Made by a program: the position numbers and the translations under genes. From the NCBI GenBank assembly GCA_038503035.1, contig JAVSML010024722.1:1542754-1606753 (forward strand): a stretch of 64,000 nucleotides of DNA. Reading direction: 5' to 3'. The notes beneath the pieces are model-generated. The model was not told the DNA's origin. It searched no databases and worked only from the letters and a program-made list of their open reading frames with translations. Origin of the DNA: Crocodylus rhombifer. Lineage: Eukaryota > Chordata > Crocodylia > Crocodylidae. Shown piece after piece: positions 1-12,008 of this stretch. The stretch's first letter is position 1, and each line of letters begins with the position of its first letter.

Positions 1-2574
1 GTCATTTAGCACCATGGAAAGTAGAAAGGTTAAAATAATTTTAAATATTAAATGAAGGCAAATAGCCTAACAGGCTAACTGCTTAAAAAATAATAAAAAA
101 GTAGTGCCAAATTTTGAATTCCTCTACTTATTTTTTATATATGGGAAGATATATTTTAAAGTTTTGCCTGAAAAGGAATTCAGGATATTGTTTTAAATAT
201 AAGAAATTAAAGCGAGGACACACTGCTTCTTTACCTCTTGTATTGCCTTGGATCTTCTCAATTTACTTTCTCGCTCTCTTTTAAAGTTAACACACATCAG
301 CTTATTTTGAAGATACAAAGTTTGGCTCTGATATGTCTGATTTTGGTTTATTCTTGAAGTGTTCTGTTTGATTTGGGCTTGAGCATATGGTTTGATTTTA
401 TGTTAACTGACACCATTTCTTATATATGCACATTACTCATTCACAATGCAAGTTCATGGCATCTTTTATTTTTTTATTTAAAACTGACAAAGAAGTTATA
501 TTTAAAACCAATTTAGGAAATTACTTCATTGTCAGAATTATTTCCTCTGATCATTTCCTTGCCTTAATTTTATATTATTCTTTCTGTAGCTCTGGCAAAG
601 AACTTTTACCACGGGAATGAATGGGAAAATGACATCATAGTGAAAAGTCATGTTTTTTCAGCCCCGGAATGTCCGTACTACAATTAATCAAAATTGGTGT
701 GATTTTTATGAAGTGATATGACCAATAATTTAGATTTTTAATTGGTACCTGTAAAACTTTTTCTAAAGGCATAAACATTTGGAAATGGTAATTTTAAAAA
801 GGAGCATGAAGCTAGTATCCACACGCACACGTGCAAGCACACAGGTAATGTCACATACAGTCTGCATTAGATGTCATAGTAACCGTGTTAGGCAGATGTT
901 TGTTTTTATTTGTAATATTTGAGAAGATGATTTACTGAACTTTTTTTTGCAAAAGATAGCTTATTCCTTTTTAAGTTTCACCAAGTGCTTCATTGTATGG
1001 CAATCTGCCAGTTAGTGATCCATTTTCTCAGAAACCTATTTTGGAGCAATGCCAAGTAGGCACATACGACTTATCTGCAGCTTCATAGTGCAGTCTCATA
1101 ATTTGCACAAAATTATGTTTGATGTTAAAATATAAACCCTTAGTGTAATAATAAAAAATAAATAACCCTAAAAGCAAATTAAAAATGATGTTTTCACTGG
1201 AACAGGTTATAAGCCCTCTAGAAACTTGATCCATGGTAGTCAGTTATGGGCAAAATTCCATTCCTTGAGGGGCTTGAGATTTTCTATATATATAGAAAAA
1301 AAGCTCTAATTCACCACAAAATAAAGTTTAATTTGTGGAGTGATTTTTCTGAGCTGTGTGATGAGAACATGTCCTAAAAAAAAATGAAAATTAAGTCTTT
1401 CTAAATAAAGCCATTTACCTGTTACCATTAGCAAGTAATGCCATTCAAGCCCTCTGTCAAGAGAAGGTAACTTTTACTGCTCTATTCTAATGCAGAATCC
1501 CTTGAGAAATAAGCATAGGGGAAAAAAAAGGAAAAAAGGTAGAGGCTATGAAGTGTGAGCACCTCCTGGTGTAGCTAAGGAGGGAGGATACCAAAACTTC
1601 CCTATACAGTCTGCGCCCTTTCAGTATTGGTTAGATACCAATTTGGTCCCCAGAGTATCTTTAGTGTGGCATGAAGGCTCCTCTAAGATAACTCAGCTAC
1701 TAATATTACCAAGAGGTTTTTAGTCATCAAATAAAGCATGAAAAACATGCTCTATACCTGATTAATTGACTCTCAAAAATTCGGTGTCAGTTATGGTAGA
1801 GACTTGATAACCTTCAGTTACGAGTGATGTCAGATTGGCAGTGAAGAACTAACTACAGATGCCAAAACAGATAACACTGTAAGGTGAAACTAAAGCATTT
1901 TACAATAGGTTTTAAGGCTTTGAAATGTTTTCTTCCACTAGGAACAGAAGTAAAAACTCTCAAAATATATTCATGATATGGTATTGTGTTGAAACTTCAG
2001 TTTTCAGATAGAAAATGTTAAGCATCTAATTTGGATTTCTCTCTTGTTCTCATCACTTTAGACCAGAGATTTTGTCTCCCACCTCATAAACCTTCCCTAC
2101 TGAAAACATTTTCGAAATCAGTATGTCTGAAATATTTTGGCTTTGACAAATATACGTTTAATCAAAAAATGTTCTCACGTGACCCCAGTTTGTTTGATAA
2201 GTTTACCTAAAATCTGTCTGTCAGCAATGAATTACTACAGGGTTCCTAGAAATATCTTTATATAAATATAAATTTACAGGGCATGTAGTTTTAGTTTGGG
2301 AGCCATTTTGCAGGCCTGCTTAGAAGAAAGTAAGCTGACTGTGGATGATTGCAGTGTGAAAAAGGAAGTGGGGCTTGCCCAAGTAGAAAGGCTATGCTCA
2401 TCAAATTACAGTGACACAGAAGCTGGTAGCACACAACCAGTGAACAGGTTAGCAGAAAAGGGAGCTTGAGTGGGGAGTTCACTGGGAAGTTTGCCGGAAC
2501 ATTTTCAGCCAAGTGAGACAACAATCTCTGCAATGAGATTAAACCCAAATGGAATCCTGTGAAAACTGGAAATT
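1..2574. other. AT-rich single-copy-looking DNA, no gene recognised
   Basis: This is AT-rich DNA with many stops in all frames and no recognised coding block. The longest open frames are under 90 codons and lack family motifs. A short CA-rich patch lies near 820-845. From about 2290 the composition rises in GC towards the CR1 copy that follows, and part of 2290-2574 may be its decayed 5' portion, but no motif confirms this. Confidence 0.5.
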
Positions 2575-2872
2575 TACGCTATTCCCTCTGAGTACTATGA
2601 GCATTTCATGAGCAGGAAGAAAATTAGGAAGGTCACAGCACAATTTGAAATGCGGCTGGCAAGGGCCATAAGAAGTAATAAAAAAGATTTTACAAGTACT
2701 TCAGAAGTTAGATTAAGAAGAGAAACTATAGGTACCTTATGGAATGTGGAAGATGATCTAGTTTCAGATTATGCAGACTGTCGGCTCAAGTATGTAATGC
2801 CTTTTTTTACTTCAGTCTTCACAAACAGCGGCAGCTTTCAGTTGGCCATAAAAATAGGAAAGGAGACAAACG

Positions 2873-2880
2873 GCCTAGAG
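2873..2880. repeat. Left 8-bp target-site duplication of hAT element
   Basis: GCCTAGAG, matched after the element by GCCTTGAG at 3218-3225 (7 of 8 identical). An 8-bp duplication is the hAT hallmark. Confidence 0.7.
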
Positions 2881-3217
2881 TAGGGGTGTCAGACTCATCT
2901 GTCCCACTCTGGCTGGATGAGTGGCATGGGGCCAGTCCACAATCCAGATCGGGCCCACAGACCCATATGCCTGATCCAGTGGACGTGGCACCCACCTGGG
3001 CTGGTCTAGGATTCTGGCCCAAGTGGGAACCACAGGTGGCAGAGCCTGGGACTTGGCCTGAGTAAGTGCCATGGACCTTGCAACCTGGGACCCAGCCCCA
3101 GCAGGCAAGGTGCATCTTGAGCACTGTACACAGAGCTGGTCCAATGCAGCATGTGGGTCAACAGGCCAGCAAGTGGATTATGGGGTTCCATTATGGGCTG
3201 TATGTTTGACACCCCTA
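2881..3217. mobile_element. Non-autonomous hAT element (337 bp) inserted in CR1
   Basis: Ends are inverted repeats: TAGGGGTGTCAGACTCAT at the left and ATGTTTGACACCCCTA at the right, flanked by near-identical 8-bp duplications. The 'aggggtgtcaaactca' terminus is common among vertebrate hAT elements. The interior is GC-rich compared with the surroundings and encodes no transposase. The insertion splits the CR1 frame cleanly, so it is younger than the CR1 copy. Confidence 0.8.
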
Positions 3218-3930
3218 GCCTTGAGTAGTAGAAGAACAGTTTGGGGATTATTTAGAGAGGTAGATGTTTTCAAGTCACTAGGGCTGGATGGGATGCACCC
3301 TAGGGTACTGAAAGAATTAGCTGAGGTAATTTTAGAGTCATTGGCTATCCTTGAGAACTTGTGGAGGTTGGGTGAGGTCCAGGACAACTGGAAAAGGACA
3401 AATATAGTGCCATCTTTAAAAATAAGAAGGAGAACCTAGGGAATTACAGACAAGTCAGCCACACTACAATACCTAAAAAATCACAGAGCAGGTCCTCAAG
3501 GAATCAGTTGTGAATTACCTAGAGACAAACAAGATGTTCAGGAACAGCTAGCATGCATTCACCAAGAACAGGTCATGCCTGACCCACTTGATTGCCTTCT
3601 ATAATGTCACAGGCTCTGTTTATATAGGAAGAGCAGTGAATGTTATATACCTCGACTAAATAGGCTGCAGAACTGTAGGGAAGGACCTGGGGGTTAGTAA
3701 ACCATAAGCTGTATATGACCTAACAGTGTGCTCTTGGTACAAAAACAGCCAACAGCATAATGGCTTGTATTAACAGGAGTGTCACTTGTAAATTAAGGGA
3801 AGAAATTCTTTTGCTTTATTCAGCACTGGTAAGGCCTCACCTGAAGTACTGTCCAGTTTTCGGCCCCACACTTCAAAAAGGATATGGACAGTTTGGAAGA
3901 AGTCAGCACAGTGCAGCAACAATGATTTAT

Positions 3931-4297
3931 TCCTCTGTGAAATATGAAACACTGTAACCAGAAGGAAATACGACTACGTCTTGCTTACCACCAGACAACT
4001 TTGAGGTAAACAGACAATTCTAACTTTTTCTCTGATCCTAATCTGCACATAAAATGAACTGTTCCAAACAGGTGATTTTACCACACCTTCAACTCTCCTA
4101 TGAAATATGAACTTTCATTTCCACCCAGGCAAACTTTTAAAGTCTCTTTTCCTATGCCTGGAGATGGGTGTTTGTGCCCGAAAGCTTGCAATTAAAGAAT
4201 TGTTTTTGCAAAAGTCGAGTTGGTCTAATAAAAGAAAAGATACCACTTTTACCATGAGTCCTGATTGCTTTTGCCTCTAAACCAATATGGCTACAAC
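3931..4297 (+). repeat. Unclassified repeat inserted in CR1, second copy near 49.1 kb
   Basis: The CR1 reading stops after the RRATRMI-equivalent position (about 3925) and resumes near 4300, so about 370 bases are foreign. The first 155 bases align with 49092-49243 (shared landmarks 'ctgtgaaatatgaaaca', 'ctgcttgcc'/'cttgcttacc', 'cataaaatgaact'). A motif resembling 'aatatgaact' recurs inside this copy near 4105. The 3' part (4160-4240) holds 'gtgcccgaaagcttgcaa' followed by 'gttggtctaataaaag', a combination I associate with widespread reptile repeats; the AATAAA-like end would suit an LTR or a retroposon. Exact ends and class are not resolved. Confidence 0.5.
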
Positions 4298-4701
4298 CTG
4301 GATACTTGAAAGAATTAGGGTTACTTGTTTTGGAGAAGAGAAATCTTGCGGGGGGGGGACAGGTGGGCATTGATAACAGTTTTTGAATACCTGAAGAGCG
4401 ATTACAGAGAGGATGATGGAGACAGGCTGTTCTCTGTGGGCAGGACTAGGAGCAGTGGCCTCAAGCTTCAGCAGGGGAATTTTAGATTGGAGATTAGGAG
4501 GAGGTTTCTGACTCTGCAGGTGGTCAAGCAGTGGAACAGGCTACCTAAAGAAATTCTGGAATCTCAATCCTTGGAGTTTTCAAGGGCAGGGTAGACAGAC
4601 ACTTGGCTGGGGTGGTTTAGTTAGTCACAATCTTGCCTTGAGCAGGGGGCTGGAATAGATGACCTTGTGAGGTCACTTTCAGTCCTGTGATCCTATGATC
4701 C

Positions 4702-5000
4702 CCTTCTGTGTTTATCTATATATAGTCCCATTAGGACTACACAATAAATGTAGTGTTTAATAAATGGAGTAATTTAAAATGAAAGTCTCTTACTTAATGT
4801 CCAGACAATATCTGAAGCCATGAGCCAGATTCCATGACGTACAAGTTTGTCAGCTTCATCCATCAGGATGACCCCAGCTCATTGGCCTCAAAAATTAAAG
4901 CACAGGCATGTAGTTGTGAAAGGTGCATAAAATATAATAATATAAAGGCTGGCCACACTAGTGAGAAAAATAACCACTGGGGATACTTTAAAACAGGTCA
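4702..5000. other. Unannotated spacer after CR1
   Basis: Ordinary AT-rich sequence between the CR1 tail and the shared 57-bp block. No coding or structured feature seen. Confidence 0.4.
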
Positions 5001-5057
5001 CAGTTATTTGTGTGTGAATCTCTTCTCATATTAATTGCAATTCAGGCTTCAGTGAAC
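5001..5057 (-). repeat. 57-bp block duplicated in inverted orientation at 11952-12008
   Basis: The reverse complement of this block matches 11952-12008 at 56 of 57 positions; the only difference is cacac versus catac. Similarity stops abruptly at both ends. It holds the short palindrome AATTGCAATT. The class is unknown. Confidence 0.75.
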
Positions 5058-7590
5058 ATAGATTTAGAAGTACTACAGTGTCCACATATGTGCAAATTAC
5101 TCTAAAAATCACTTAAAATGGATTTCTTACTTAATTGTAAAATAGACTTTCATTACTCCCTATTTTAAGCACTTCACACTTTTTTTTATTTATTTAGGAT
5201 GCCAGCAAGGAATTCACTTTCACGTTCTTGCAATATCTGACTGCCACTTTCCCCAAAGGAAAGACACTGTTATGAAAAGAAAGTTACATTACTTAGTGAA
5301 AATATTTCCAATAGGACATGGGACAACTAAGGTTTTTGCATTGATACAGTTTCTGAGCCAGTGGCTCTGCCTGTTTTGGGATGGCACACACAGTACAGTA
5401 TACTGCCTCAAAGATAAGACTTCAAAATGATTGCCAGGTAACCCAGAACATTTCCATATCTGCTGCTGCCAACTTAATTTTACTATTTGAAATTAATTTC
5501 TTAGCATGTTTTTGGGAAATAAGAGGTGAATTAATTATTGCTGGCACCATGGTATGATCCAAAATCTACAGTTAGTCATTGGTTCAGATTAGCATGAAAC
5601 CAGTAATAATTGGGTTCAGTTCCTTTATCATTCAAGGGCTCTTTTACATGACAACACAATATTCACATCTCCAAGGGATACCTTTGGCACTTCCAGCATT
5701 CTAATTTCTTTGCACACTCTTGTTCATTATTGAATCTTGGAACCAAAACAGGATGTGGGGAGGTCTGTCCGTCTGCTTTATTTTACTTAAGCAAACTCTA
5801 AACTCCCTTGTTAGTACAGGAAGCATTTACAAAGTTGTTTAAAGAGCAATTGCTCTTCTTCACCAGGGATGCAAATCTTTGGTTTGAATTTAAATCTGAT
5901 TTATGATGCAGAATACAAGGTAAGGCTTCTGGGCTATGTGTGAGCCAAGGATTTTTGATGGGCTTAATCCATGAACATTCCCTCAGCAGAAGGATAGTTC
6001 ATCAGACTGGCTACATGCTTTGGAAGATATGTTACCCTGTTTTGCTTTACATCATTAAAATTGTGTACAGAGACAGAATTAGGAGGTTTAAAATATATAA
6101 CATAGATAAATCCTGAATGCTGCCAAGTAAATATAATTTTACCATTGAAATTAGAGATCCTAAACCATATCACTAAAGAAAATAAGTTGCTTATCTATAG
6201 CATAGAATTAAACACAGATTTTAGTTTAACTCATGATGTCTATACCAGCTTTACTTCGTTTTTATTGTTGCTCTAAGTTTTCTGGGTATGTGTTTTGCTA
6301 TAAAGTCTTGTTCTTTTTATCTGTCTTGACAGATGGAATCAGTAAATGTTACATTATTAAGTTTTATCTAAAAATGTCTTCCATTGATCGTTCATTTCAT
6401 ATTGTGTTATAATAGTTCTTTGTGCTAGATCTTTGAGAGCTAGGGAAACCCCAGCTAGTGAGTAAGCTTGCATTTTTACAGGAGAAAAAACGTTCTTTGT
6501 TCTCCAAGATCCTATTTTTAGTGTGGACTTAATTAAAGTGGATAAAGAATTTTAAAATCCGGGATAGGAAAAATAGGTCATTATTAATTATCATGTATAT
6601 AATAAATTCAGGGACTATGGACTTCCTTCACTATAAATGTATTCTCTCTTCCTTCCTTGCAAGCATTTTCCTTACAAAATGACTCTGCTTTCCCTCTATT
6701 AGGACCTGGCTTAGCAAGCTGCTTATGTATGTACCTAACTATAACTATGGGTTATTCCACTGAAGTCGCTGGGGGTTCTCATATATTAGATTAGGGTAAA
6801 TTCTGTTCTTAGTCCTTTTTTTCCTCTCTATTCCTTTCACTTGTTCTTCACTCAGTTTTTATTTTAGATCATGGCAACTTCTTTATAAAGAAAGCCTGGA
6901 CTTTCAATACTGCATAGAAGATTCGAACCCCCAATTCCCACTCATTTTATTTGCATGTTCAAATCCCCTAGATGATTTGACCTAAGTTTGAATAAAATGT
7001 TTAATCTAGCACATGATGTCCTTAACCTTGTTCAGAGTTAAAATGTGTTCTCCTTTTGTTCACCATCTACTTTTTCTTCTGCTATCCCATCCCTTGTCCA
7101 CAGGTGAGGTTTTTTAATCATCTGTTGCCTTTCCCTCTGACATGAAACATGAAGTTACCCTCCCATCCTTAAAAATAACAGCAGCCCCTCTGCTCCCACA
7201 AAAATCCATACCTCTCTTGGCTCAAGCAAAACACATGCAAATTCATGTCACCAGTGCAATCTGAGAGCTTTGCTTCTAAGAGTGTGAGTACAGGTGATGC
7301 ACTTCAAAATGATCATAGATACCAATATCTTATCTGTGGCACTTGAGATAGAAAACACTTTCAAAAAGGCTTTCTCTTGAGTTTACCATTATGTTCAGTT
7401 CTCTGCATAAAAAGAAAATGAGAGTTCATTCTTGAAGTAGTTTCCAGTGGAAAAACAGAAACAAAAATAAATTATTTTGCAAGTTTAGGACCTGAATTTT
7501 GAATCAAATTTATTTTGAAATGCTTGGAAAGGATAATTCATATCTCTCCTCTTCCCCCCCAATTAATTTGCATATTCTATTTGTCACACT
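5058..7590. other. AT-rich unannotated stretch
   Basis: No recognisable gene, transposon terminus or long inverted repeat was found here. Frames are short and low-complexity runs are minor. Confidence 0.4.
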
Positions 7591-7970
7591 GGCCCAGTGA
7601 CAGTGGACATTACCAAATAACTGCACAGTAATGAGAATTACTGCACAATATAGGTGTGCATCTACATGTACATGCCCATACTATACAGTAAATATGGTGA
7701 CTTATGCTGATTTGAGCATAAATTTGATACTTGTATCATGCAGGTATCAAATTTATGCCCAATTAATTAATGTGCAGTAATACAGGTGCAGACACCTTAC
7801 TGCACAGTAACACTGTGTGTGTTACTAAAGTTAGTCCCAAGTCAGTCCACACACAGTGTTAATACACTTCAATGCCTGCACATGTAGACACCGGCCTATT
7901 CCCACTTACTGAGCAGTAACTTATTGCTCAAAACATTTAAGCCAGCATAAATGCATGTGTGAACGTTCCC
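7591..7970. mobile_element. MITE family B, copy 1 (diverged)
   Basis: This aligns along most of its length with 29637-30028: repeated 'ttactgcacagtaa'-type words, 'cccatactatacagtaaata', a central hairpin and 'ccacacacagtgttaat' in the same order. Its right end reads gaacgttccc, a mutated form of the family's GGGCRTGTC terminus. The left end is eroded. The central hairpin lies near 7719-7759. No coding capacity, so it depends on a transposase elsewhere. It may belong to the crocodilian Chompy-type MITEs, but I could not verify that name. Confidence 0.7.
7719..7759. repeat. Central hairpin of MITE family B, copy 1
   Basis: GCATAAATTTGATACTTG pairs with CAGGTATCAAATTTATGC across a 7-base spacer, with one imperfect pair. 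The same hairpin position exists in the copies at 29.77 and 55.57 kb. Confidence 0.75.
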
Positions 7971-9070
7971 AGTAATAATTTTTAGGGGAACACTAGTTGT
8001 TGCTTCTAAAAGTTGTGGTCTTGTTTTAGTTTAGGGGGGTTTTTGGGGTTTTTTTTTTTTTTTACTATTTGGGGAGGAGATATTCCTTATTTTAGTTACA
8101 AGAAATACCTGAGCTACCATAATTTGAATGAGATGTAGAAGTGAGCTCCTCATTATTTTAGTTGTAGTTTTCAGCAAAAAAGCCATTAATTCTTGTGTCT
8201 TGGCAAAGTTCTAGTTTGTGCCTACATTCTTCTACCTTACTTCCCCTTGAACTTTCAAATAGATGGAATGTTTCCTGTTCTAAACTATTAGAGAATATGT
8301 GCATCTCTTATCAAACAGTTGCTGTTTTTCAATTCAAAGGTGGATGCAGCTAAATGGTGGGTGAAATAAGGTATAAGTACATTAATCAGGCTTGCTTAAA
8401 ATATTTTTGTCATAATGTGTTATAGAACAGAAATGGAGAATATAAATAAAATACCCATTGTACATTTACTATTCAGTACATTAGGAAGAACGAAAAAGAG
8501 AATAAATAAAAAGCATATAACTCCCAGTGGGGTTTGCATTCTGTCTCATAAGCCTTAGATATAATACAAATTTATATTGTAATCACTGTATGATTTATAA
8601 ACCTTACAAACAAAGATATTGAACTAAAGTAGAATATGATGAAAGAGAAGTAGAAAAAGTATATAAAGAAATGCAAGTAAATAGAAGAGCCCTTCCTATA
8701 ATATCTTGTAGTAAGTCATCTTTTTTACTTTTGTTGTTTTTTTTTTTTTAGTTGGGACAAACTGTAGCAAAGAAATGAGTAATAAAGGGATGATTATTAT
8801 AATCATCGCGTTAAGAAGAAAAGGAGAGTGGAACGTTTTTATAGGCCAAAATTTCTGCCAGCAGAGACGATCTGTTTCAAACTCTTGCTTCAATAGTTTT
8901 TCCGCTTGCAATCGTTTTCCTATACATTTTTTAAAAGCTTCTAAGTTAGTCTCACCTCAAACTTAAGCAAATCTGCATGGTTTCAAAATTAAGTATGGAG
9001 GATGACTAACTTAAAGGCAACATTTAAGTTAATGCTGCTTAGTTCCTTCCAAAGTACACAAACATACTAG
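7971..9070. other. AT-rich unannotated stretch with T-run
   Basis: Contains a 15-base T homopolymer at 8049-8063 and AT-rich sequence; no gene or repeat termini recognised. Confidence 0.4.
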
Positions 9071-9360
9071 GGCTGTGTGAAGCTTCAGTCCCTGATTTGA
9101 TTTGGCAGAGATTTGGCCTGATTCGGTGGCCAAACCTCTGAATCCGAAATGAAACAGGAGACCTTTAATCTCTTTGAATTGAACTGGAACATTCGAAGGG
9201 CTGTTGAAGGGCTGAATATACACTATAAATTCAGTGGTACTGAATGTGAATTATTTATTTTAAGAGGAACTGGTTCATTATTTACCAGATTTTCTCCTTT
9301 CTATTATTTTATCAAGAACCAAACCAAATTGAAGCCTGTTCATTCTGTTCAGGTTTCAGT
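9071..9360. repeat. Unclassified interspersed repeat, likely 3' truncated
   Basis: Starts near 'ctagggctgtgtgaagctt' and continues with 'gatttggcctgattcggtgg', a style of repeat I associate with crocodilian genomes. No matching right terminus is found before the CR1 copy begins, so it may have been cut by the CR1 insertion. Class and boundaries are inference. Confidence 0.35.
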
Positions 9361-11235
9361 ATGACCTCTTTGTCATTAAGGGAGAACTATACTGCGGCTA
9401 CTCGGGGATACAGGGGGGCAGTCAGGAAGGCCAAGGCGGAGATGGAACTGGGACTAATTTCCCAGATCAAGGACAACAGGAAGTCCTTTTTTAAAAACAT
9501 AGGGGGCAAAAAGAAGGTACCAGGTAATGTTGGGCCCCTGCAAGACATGCTAGGAAATCTGGTCGTCACACCAGATGACAAAGCTAATCTATTTAACGAC
9601 TTCTTTGCCTCCATTTTGCTGAGCAGGGACTTGATCAGCACCCCCCATAGGGCCCCCTCAAGCCCCAGGGGAGGCACACCTAGGCCAAGGGTCAGTGAGG
9701 ATCTAGTCAGGGAACTTCTGGAGGGACTGGATGTATTTAAATCAGCTGGTCTGGATGATCTCCACCCCAGAGTGCTGAGGCAATTAGCTGAGGTCATTGT
9801 GGGACCCCTGGCACGGCTTTACGAGCACTCGTGGTGCTCTGGTGTGGTGCCAGAGGACTGGAAGAGGGCCAGTGTCATTCCCATCTTCAAAGAAGGGAGG
9901 AAGGAGGACCTAGGAAACTATAGGCCAGTTAGTTCTTACCTCGATCCTGGGCAAGCTTTTTGAGAGAATTATTCTGGCACATGTCCACAAGGGGCCAGCA
10001 GGGGAGATTATGCTTAGGAGCAACCAACACAGGTTCATTAGAGGCAGGTTCTGTCAGACCAACCTGGTGGCCTTCTATGACCAGGTCACCAAATCCTTAG
10101 ATGCAGGGTCACAGTCTTCCTGGACTTTCGGAAGGCCTTCAACACTGTCTCTCACCCCATTCTCATTAAAAAACTGGGGGACTGTGGTGTTGACACCTAC
10201 ACAGTCAATTGGGTCGCCAACTGGCTGGTGGGCCGCACCCAGAAGGTGGTAGTGGACGGGTCATTTTTGACCTGAAGGGATGTGGGCAGTGGGGTTCCGC
10301 AGGGCTCGGTCCTCGGGCCTGCACTGTTCAACATCTTCATCAGTGACTTGGACGACAGGGTAAAAAGCACCCTGTTCAAATTTGCTGATGACACTAAGAT
10401 GTGGGGAGATGTGGGCACATTAGAAGGAAGAAATAGGCTACAATTGGACCTAGACAGGTTACAGGGGTGAGCGGAGAATAGGATGGGATTCAACACTGAC
10501 AAGTGCAAGGTGATGCATCTGGGGAGGAAGAACCAGCACGATACCTACAGGCTGGGGAACTCCCTTCTCGTCAGTGCAGAGGCAGAAAAGGATCTTGGAG
10601 TCATCACTGATGCCAAGATGAACATGGGCCGACAGTGTGGGGGTGCAGTCAGGAAGCCTAACTGCACCTTGTCATGCATCCACAGATGCATCTCAAGCAG
10701 GTCCAAGGAGGTGATATCCCCTTCTATGTGGCACTGGTCAGGCCGCAGCTGGAGTACTGCGTCCAGTGGGCGCTGCACTTCAAGAGGGATGTGGACAACA
10801 TGGAGAGGGTCCAGAGGAGGGCCACTTGCATGATCTGGGGGCAGCAGGGCAGGCCCTATGAGGACAAGCTACGGGACCTGAACCTGTTCAGCCTCCATAA
10901 GAGAAGGCTGAGAGGGGATCTAGTGACCTGCTACAAGCTAGTCAGAGGGGATCAGCAGGCATTGGGGGAGTTCCTGTTTCCCTGAGCACTACCAGGAGTG
11001 ACTAGAAATAATGGTCACAAGCTGGCAGAGGGTAAATTCAGATTAGACATCAGGAGGCGCTACTTCACGGTCAGGGCGGCTAAGATCTGGAACCAACTTC
11101 CAAGCGAAGTGGTGCTGGCTCCTACCTTGGGGGTCTTTAAGACAACCATTTGACCCCAGTACTCTTTCTTGCTATGGCAGGGGTCGGACTAGATGATCTG
11201 TTCAGGTCCCTTCTGACCCTACCAACCATGAAACT
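9361..11235 (+). pseudogene. CR1-type LINE, 5'-truncated, best-preserved RT in the window
   Basis: About 1.9 kb of a CR1 retrotransposon carrying most of the reverse transcriptase and the 3' end. An open stretch at 9361-9963 (200 codons) covers the linker (KAKAEMELGL, FFASILL) and the RT N-terminus (SAGLDDLHPRVLRQLAEVIV, EDWKRASVIPIFKEG, NYRPVS). After frameshifts come motif A (LDFRKAFNTVSHP, about 10117), motif B ([16 protein letters not shown], about 10291), motif C with the catalytic FADD (about 10383) and the C-terminal region (LVRPQLEYC, LFSLHKRRLRGDL). Full CR1 elements are about 4.5 kb with two ORFs, so the 5' half, including the endonuclease, is absent. The 3' end reads 'ggggtcggactagatgatc' then 'gacccta', as in sauropsid CR1s. 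Several frameshifts and stops make it inactive, though it is clearly younger than the other copies. Confidence 0.92.
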
Positions 11236-11470
11236 GTCCAAGTTCATGGTAATTTTTGCCTTTTACTCTTTTGCTGTTGATTATGATGGAATAAAATTAA
11301 AAACAGGAGTCAAAGAAAAAAATCTTTGTAAAAGGCAAATTTTAGAATAATACTAAAAAAAAGGAAAAAAACAATTGTGTTGCTCCTTCGTTTCCTTCTA
11401 AAAAGCTAGGGAGAAAATCCCTTTTTATTTCTCAAAGGATAGGAACAGTCCAACAAACTGAAGCAGATTA
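11236..11470. other. Unannotated spacer
   Basis: Short AT-rich stretch after the CR1 3' end with A-rich runs; nothing recognised. Confidence 0.4.
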
Positions 11471-11951
11471 ACTATGGTGGGATATGTCTTGCCACAGCTG
11501 ATCCAGTTTATAGGGTGACATGTTGTCTGTTGTTCCACATTGGGCCCCTTGCCTGATGCAGAACAATGGGCAACATGTTCCCCTTGTCTGGAGATTTCCT
11601 GCATACCTTGCTACCCCCATTGGATCCTGCACTGACCCATGCCTCATGCAGAGGTACAGGTCAGTATGGATCCCAGGACAAAGGCCTGGGGTGACACAGG
11701 AGATTGGAGGCATGCTGTACTGGGAATTCCCATGCTGGGATCTGCGCTGGCCTATGCCCCTGCCTGAAGCACTTGGTGTGGGCCCCAGCAGGAAGGCACA
11801 GGGTAGTATGGGAGCTGGGGAATTCCTAGAGCCCTATGTCCTCCATACTGGGACCTGTGTTGAGTTCTCCACTGATCCAGAGGCAAGGATCAGCGAGGGT
11901 CCTAGTATGAAGGCACAGTGCCAGGATCTTTCAGCGCCAATGACTCCTTCA
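11471..11951. other. GC-richer repeat-like segment
   Basis: GC content is clearly above the flanks, and phrases such as 'tgcctgatgcag', 'gcctcatgcagaggtacagg' and 'gcctgaagcac' recur with variation, suggesting decayed internal repeats. The 146-codon frame here has no recognisable domain and I read it as non-coding. The segment ends at the sharp 57-bp block and may be the body of the same unidentified element. Confidence 0.35.
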
Positions 11952-12008
11952 GTTCACTGAAGCCTGAATTGCAATTAATATGAGAAGAGATTCACATACA
12001 AATAACTG
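11952..12008 (+). repeat. 57-bp block, inverted partner of 5001-5057
   Basis: 56 of 57 bases match the reverse complement of 5001-5057. Outside the block neither flank matches. This degree of identity is unusual beside heavily decayed repeats. Confidence 0.75.

Larger units (their letters stand above)
2575..4701 (+). pseudogene. Degenerate CR1-type LINE (reverse transcriptase fragment), interrupted twice
   Basis: A decayed non-LTR retrotransposon of the chicken-repeat-1 (CR1) type. The reading at 2608-2860 matches the linker before the CR1 reverse transcriptase (a run of basic residues, then FFTSVFTNSG). After a hAT insertion the frame resumes at 3229-3440 with LDGMHPRVLKELAEVI, a signature of the N-terminal RT region, then a damaged NYR motif. 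A YLD motif-A remnant near 3650 is followed within about 30 bases by sequence corresponding to the later GKDLGV region, so roughly 0.4-0.5 kb holding the FADD catalytic motif is missing. CINRSV and SALVRPHLKYC at 3763-3870 mark the C-terminal part, then a second insertion, then ELGLLVLEKRN from about 4305. The 3' end (4650-4701) has the CR1-like terminal 'ggctggaatagatgacct' stretch and ends in short 'tcctatgatcc' tail units. Many stops and frameshifts make it dead. Confidence 0.88.

Noticed and set aside
11520..11960. 146-codon frame
   Set aside because: Sequence contains drifting internal repeats and has no recognisable motif; read as repeat-derived.
5001..12008. The 57-bp inverted blocks as terminal repeats of a 7-kb DNA transposon
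   Set aside because: Flanking bases (acaggtca and ggttgagg) do not form a target duplication, and the interior contains unrelated CR1 and MITE sequence but no transposase.
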